A stretch of DNA of 24,196 nucleotides. Origin: Methanoregula sp. UBA471. GTDB taxonomy: Archaea; Halobacteriota; Methanomicrobia; Methanomicrobiales; Methanospirillaceae. Positions 22,576-24,196 of the stretch are shown piece after piece. The translations under genes and the position numbers were made by a program. The first letter of the stretch is position 1. Each line of letters begins with the position of its first letter. The stretch lies in assembly GCA_002495065.1 (NCBI GenBank), contig DADT01000028.1, positions 96,408-120,603 on the forward strand, written 5' to 3'. Under the pieces are notes generated by a model, which had not been told where the DNA came from, did no database searches, and worked only from the letters and a program-made list of their open reading frames with translations.

Positions 22576-23700
22576 TTACGCGAGATATTCAAGGATTTTG
22601 GCCGGATCATACCGGAGTGTAATAATCCGTGTTCTCCCTTTCCCCTCACGGTACTCGAGGTTAATCAGTCGCATCGCATCCATCTTTTTGATAATTTCAT
22701 AAAACCGGGTGTAGCCTATAGAAAGGGATTCCTTGATTGATTTATACACTTCCCCGGCATTCATCTCATGTTCTTGTGCGGCTCTCCGGGCAAATGAATT
22801 GAGTATCTGGCGTTCCTCATCCTTGAGCGTTTTTATTGTGTAGGAGAGATGGAGGTACTTTGAGACTTCGTACGCGCCACAGATATCCTCTCTCCCGATG
22901 CTGCGCCGGGCGGCATGCTCTGCAGTAAGCGTCGCACGCTTCAGAAGATCGATTCCCACCCTCAGGTCTCCGCTCTTCAGGGTCTGCCCGACGACAAGAT
23001 CGAGCATTTCTTCGCTCAGAACCCCCTGGAAAAGGCCCTGCATTGCCCTTGCCTTCATGATTTCATGGATTTCAGCATTCTCATAGGGGGGGAAATAGAT
23101 TTCGGCAGGACGAAAAACAGATGCAACACGTGCATCGATGGCACGCGTAAGATCGACGTCAAGATCACTGACAATAACTATCACACCGATACGGGTTCCC
23201 TCGTAACTCTCATGGGACCGGAGCAGGGTGTAGAGTACCTTGTTTATTTCGTTTTCATAGAGCAGATAATTCGCATCGTCGAGAGCAACAAGCAGCACTA
23301 TCTCATCTTTTATCAGGATGCGGGCAACCGCGTCAAAAACCTGCTTGAACGATGTCCCGGATGACGGAGGAAGGTGCCCGACAAGTTTCCTGTAGATCTG
23401 GGAAATTATTGCGAACTTGGTATTGTCGATCTGGCAGTTGATATATACCGGCACAAGTTTTTTTGTCGATTCCTCGATCTCTGCGAAGAGTTTCCGGATA
23501 CTGGTGGTCTTTCCCGTACCGGGGAGTCCTTTACAGATAGTGTTGAGGGGTCTTCCCCCGCGGAGCCCGGGCCGGATCTGGAAGGCCAGTTCCCGCATCT
23601 GTGCATCCCGGAATTCGAACTGCTCCGGGACATAATCAATCTCCAGTACCTCAGGGTCACGGAAGAGTGTTTCATCCCACATCAGCAGGTTCTTTTTCAT
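22576..23700 (-). CDS. Orc1/Cdc6 family replication initiator, divergent type
   Basis: A 374-residue AAA+ protein that binds replication origins and loads the MCM helicase in archaea. Walker A is GLPGTGKTT (residues 58-66), Walker B LLVALDDANYL (136-146), sensor region VIVIVSDLDVDL, and GDLRVGIDLLKRA matches the sensor-2 helix. The C-terminal winged helix (about 300-374; EVYKSIKESLSIGYTRFYEI) binds origin DNA. In the Walker B the usual Asp-Glu is Asp-Asp followed by Ala-Asn, as in the second, more divergent Cdc6 group of methanogens. GAGGTG lies 8 nt before the ATG, and a TATA-like GGATATAGATTTG is near 23791-23803 on the minus strand. mch follows. Confidence 0.92.
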   Translation of the reverse strand: MKKNLLMWDETLFRDPEVLEIDYVPEQFEFRDAQMRELAFQIRPGLRGGRPLNTICKGLPGTGKTTSIRKLFAEIEESTKKLVPVYINCQIDNTKFAIISQIYRKLVGHLPPSSGTSFKQVFDAVARILIKDEIVLLVALDDANYLLYENEINKVLYTLLRSHESYEGTRIGVIVIVSDLDVDLTRAIDARVASVFRPAEIYFPPYENAEIHEIMKARAMQGLFQGVLSEEMLDLVVGQTLKSGDLRVGIDLLKRATLTAEHAARRSIGREDICGAYEVSKYLHLSYTIKTLKDEERQILNSFARRAAQEHEMNAGEVYKSIKESLSIGYTRFYEIIKKMDAMRLINLEYREGKGRTRIITLRYDPAKILEYLA

Positions 23701-23983
23701 CTCACTACACCTCTACGCCATCGGTATTAACTGCATTGATTGTTTCCGGACCTGATAACAGGTCTTCGTCCGATGAGCAGTACCTTAAGACAAATCTATA
23801 TCCTTTCACGGGAAAAAGAACGAGTCAGGTGCGCAAATGATGAAAGTTACCCCATCTAATTCTGTAGGGAGTAACTATGTATTTTAAGATTCATTTTGAG
23901 CCCGGATTCTTCACTCGTTTTCTTTTACCGCCTATATTTTTGAAAAGAGTAGAAATTGGGTTAGAGAAGGTGAAAATGTTCTT
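23701..23983. other. AT-rich DNA upstream of orc1/cdc6, possible origin-proximal region
   Basis: Contains no gene. It holds an inverted repeat AGTTAC-CCC / GGG-A-GTAACT (23845-23876) and one loose resemblance to the archaeal origin-recognition box (TTTCACGGGAAAAAGAA, 23804-23820). Archaeal origins often lie beside orc1/cdc6, but the clustered, oriented boxes that define an origin are not evident, so this is only suggestive. Confidence 0.3.
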
Positions 23984-24196
23984 TCAATTTACCAAGTCGC
24001 GTGCCATCTCCATCTTACAAACGATGCAGATAATCTCCCGGACCGCCCACCCAGGAGTCCTGCCCACCATGCCGAGGGCAGGAACCATCGCGTCCTGTTG
24101 GCCGGATATCGGTCGAGACTGTTCGTCTCCGCTGCACTCCGGCTCGCTGGCACTCGCCTTCATTGCGCTCCGCTCACAGACTCTCCCTTGCTTTTC
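23984..24196 (-). CDS. Partial open reading frame, unknown, running off the window edge
   Basis: On the minus strand 70 codons are open from the last base of the window to a TGA at 23984-23986. The last residues include MVGRTPGWAVREIICIVCKM and end EMARDLVN, with an earlier Ser/Glu-rich part (MKASASEPECSGDEQSRP). An internal ATG at 24162 would give 59 residues. A plus-strand frame from 23976 also stays open across the region, so coding sense is uncertain. The base composition is much more GC-rich than the adjacent 23880-23970 stretch, and a CCTGCCC/GGGCAGG hairpin (24059-24082) lies inside. I do not recognise the family; it could also be part of a dispersed repeat. Confidence 0.35.
   Translation of the reverse strand, partial: EKQGRVCERSAMKASASEPECSGDEQSRPISGQQDAMVPALGMVGRTPGWAVREIICIVCKMEMARDLVN

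Noticed and set aside
1..24196. tRNA, rRNA, CRISPR arrays and transposases
   Set aside because: No cloverleaf-like T-arm contexts, no regularly spaced repeats and no transposase motifs were seen on reading both strands; short or atypical RNA genes could still be missed without a search tool.

Overview
The window reads as chromosome of a methanogenic euryarchaeon, most likely of the order Methanomicrobiales (Methanoregula-like). The grounds are methenyl-H4MPT cyclohydrolase (mch), archaeal/eukaryal-type ribosomal proteins (S10, L7Ae, S28e, L24e), EF-1alpha, an Orc1/Cdc6 initiator, a CetZ-type tubulin homologue, and TATA-box promoters, several of which imply leaderless transcripts. The genus is inference.

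Layout. 1-2377 (+): the end of the EF-1alpha gene, rps10, and an Agl23-type polytopic membrane glycosyltransferase. 2378-3307: non-coding, holding copy A of a roughly 370-bp dispersed repeat. 3308-5604 (-): cetZ followed by a coupled gene for a signal-peptide, coiled-coil, C-terminally anchored surface protein. 5795-10681 (+): four overlapping genes (FAD oxidoreductase, dolichyl-phosphate-sugar-synthase-like GT2, LPG-synthase-like flippase, DUF2298/Chlor_Arch_YYY polytopic protein), read as a cell-envelope lipid-linked-sugar locus. 10843-12087 (+): rpl7ae-rps28e-rpl24e-ndk. 12158-15617 (+): MarC, a nitrilase-family amidohydrolase, threonine synthase, and a membrane-anchored protein whose start lies 64 nt inside thrC. 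15618-16191: a possible 36-codon gene and a strongly structured segment. 16192-16581 (-): a Cys-rich lipoprotein gene that appears to use a CTG start. 16810-17085 (+): acylphosphatase. 17113-19265 (-): complete ruvC-ruvA-ruvB, a bacterial-type Holliday-junction set. 19466-19849 (+): VOC-fold protein. 19850-20773: non-coding, with a GC-rich structured island and repeat copy B, inverted relative to A. 20774-23700 (-): rubrerythrin, mch, orc1/cdc6. 23701-24196: possible origin-proximal DNA and a partial open frame running off the window.

How the genes fit together. There are three themes. Translation: the EF-1alpha/S10 and L7Ae/S28e/L24e/Ndk clusters. Envelope: two sets of polytopic glycan genes, plus CetZ with an anchored coiled-coil partner and several exported proteins of unknown function. 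DNA metabolism: ruvCAB and orc1/cdc6.

The observations most worth a second look are the paired repeat (promoter-like start, hairpin plus T-run end), the CTG-started Cys-rich lipoprotein, the competing-helix segment at 15849-15925, the GC-rich island at 20205-20320, and the archaeal ruvCAB operon. Everything here was read by eye; no alignment, folding or database search was run.
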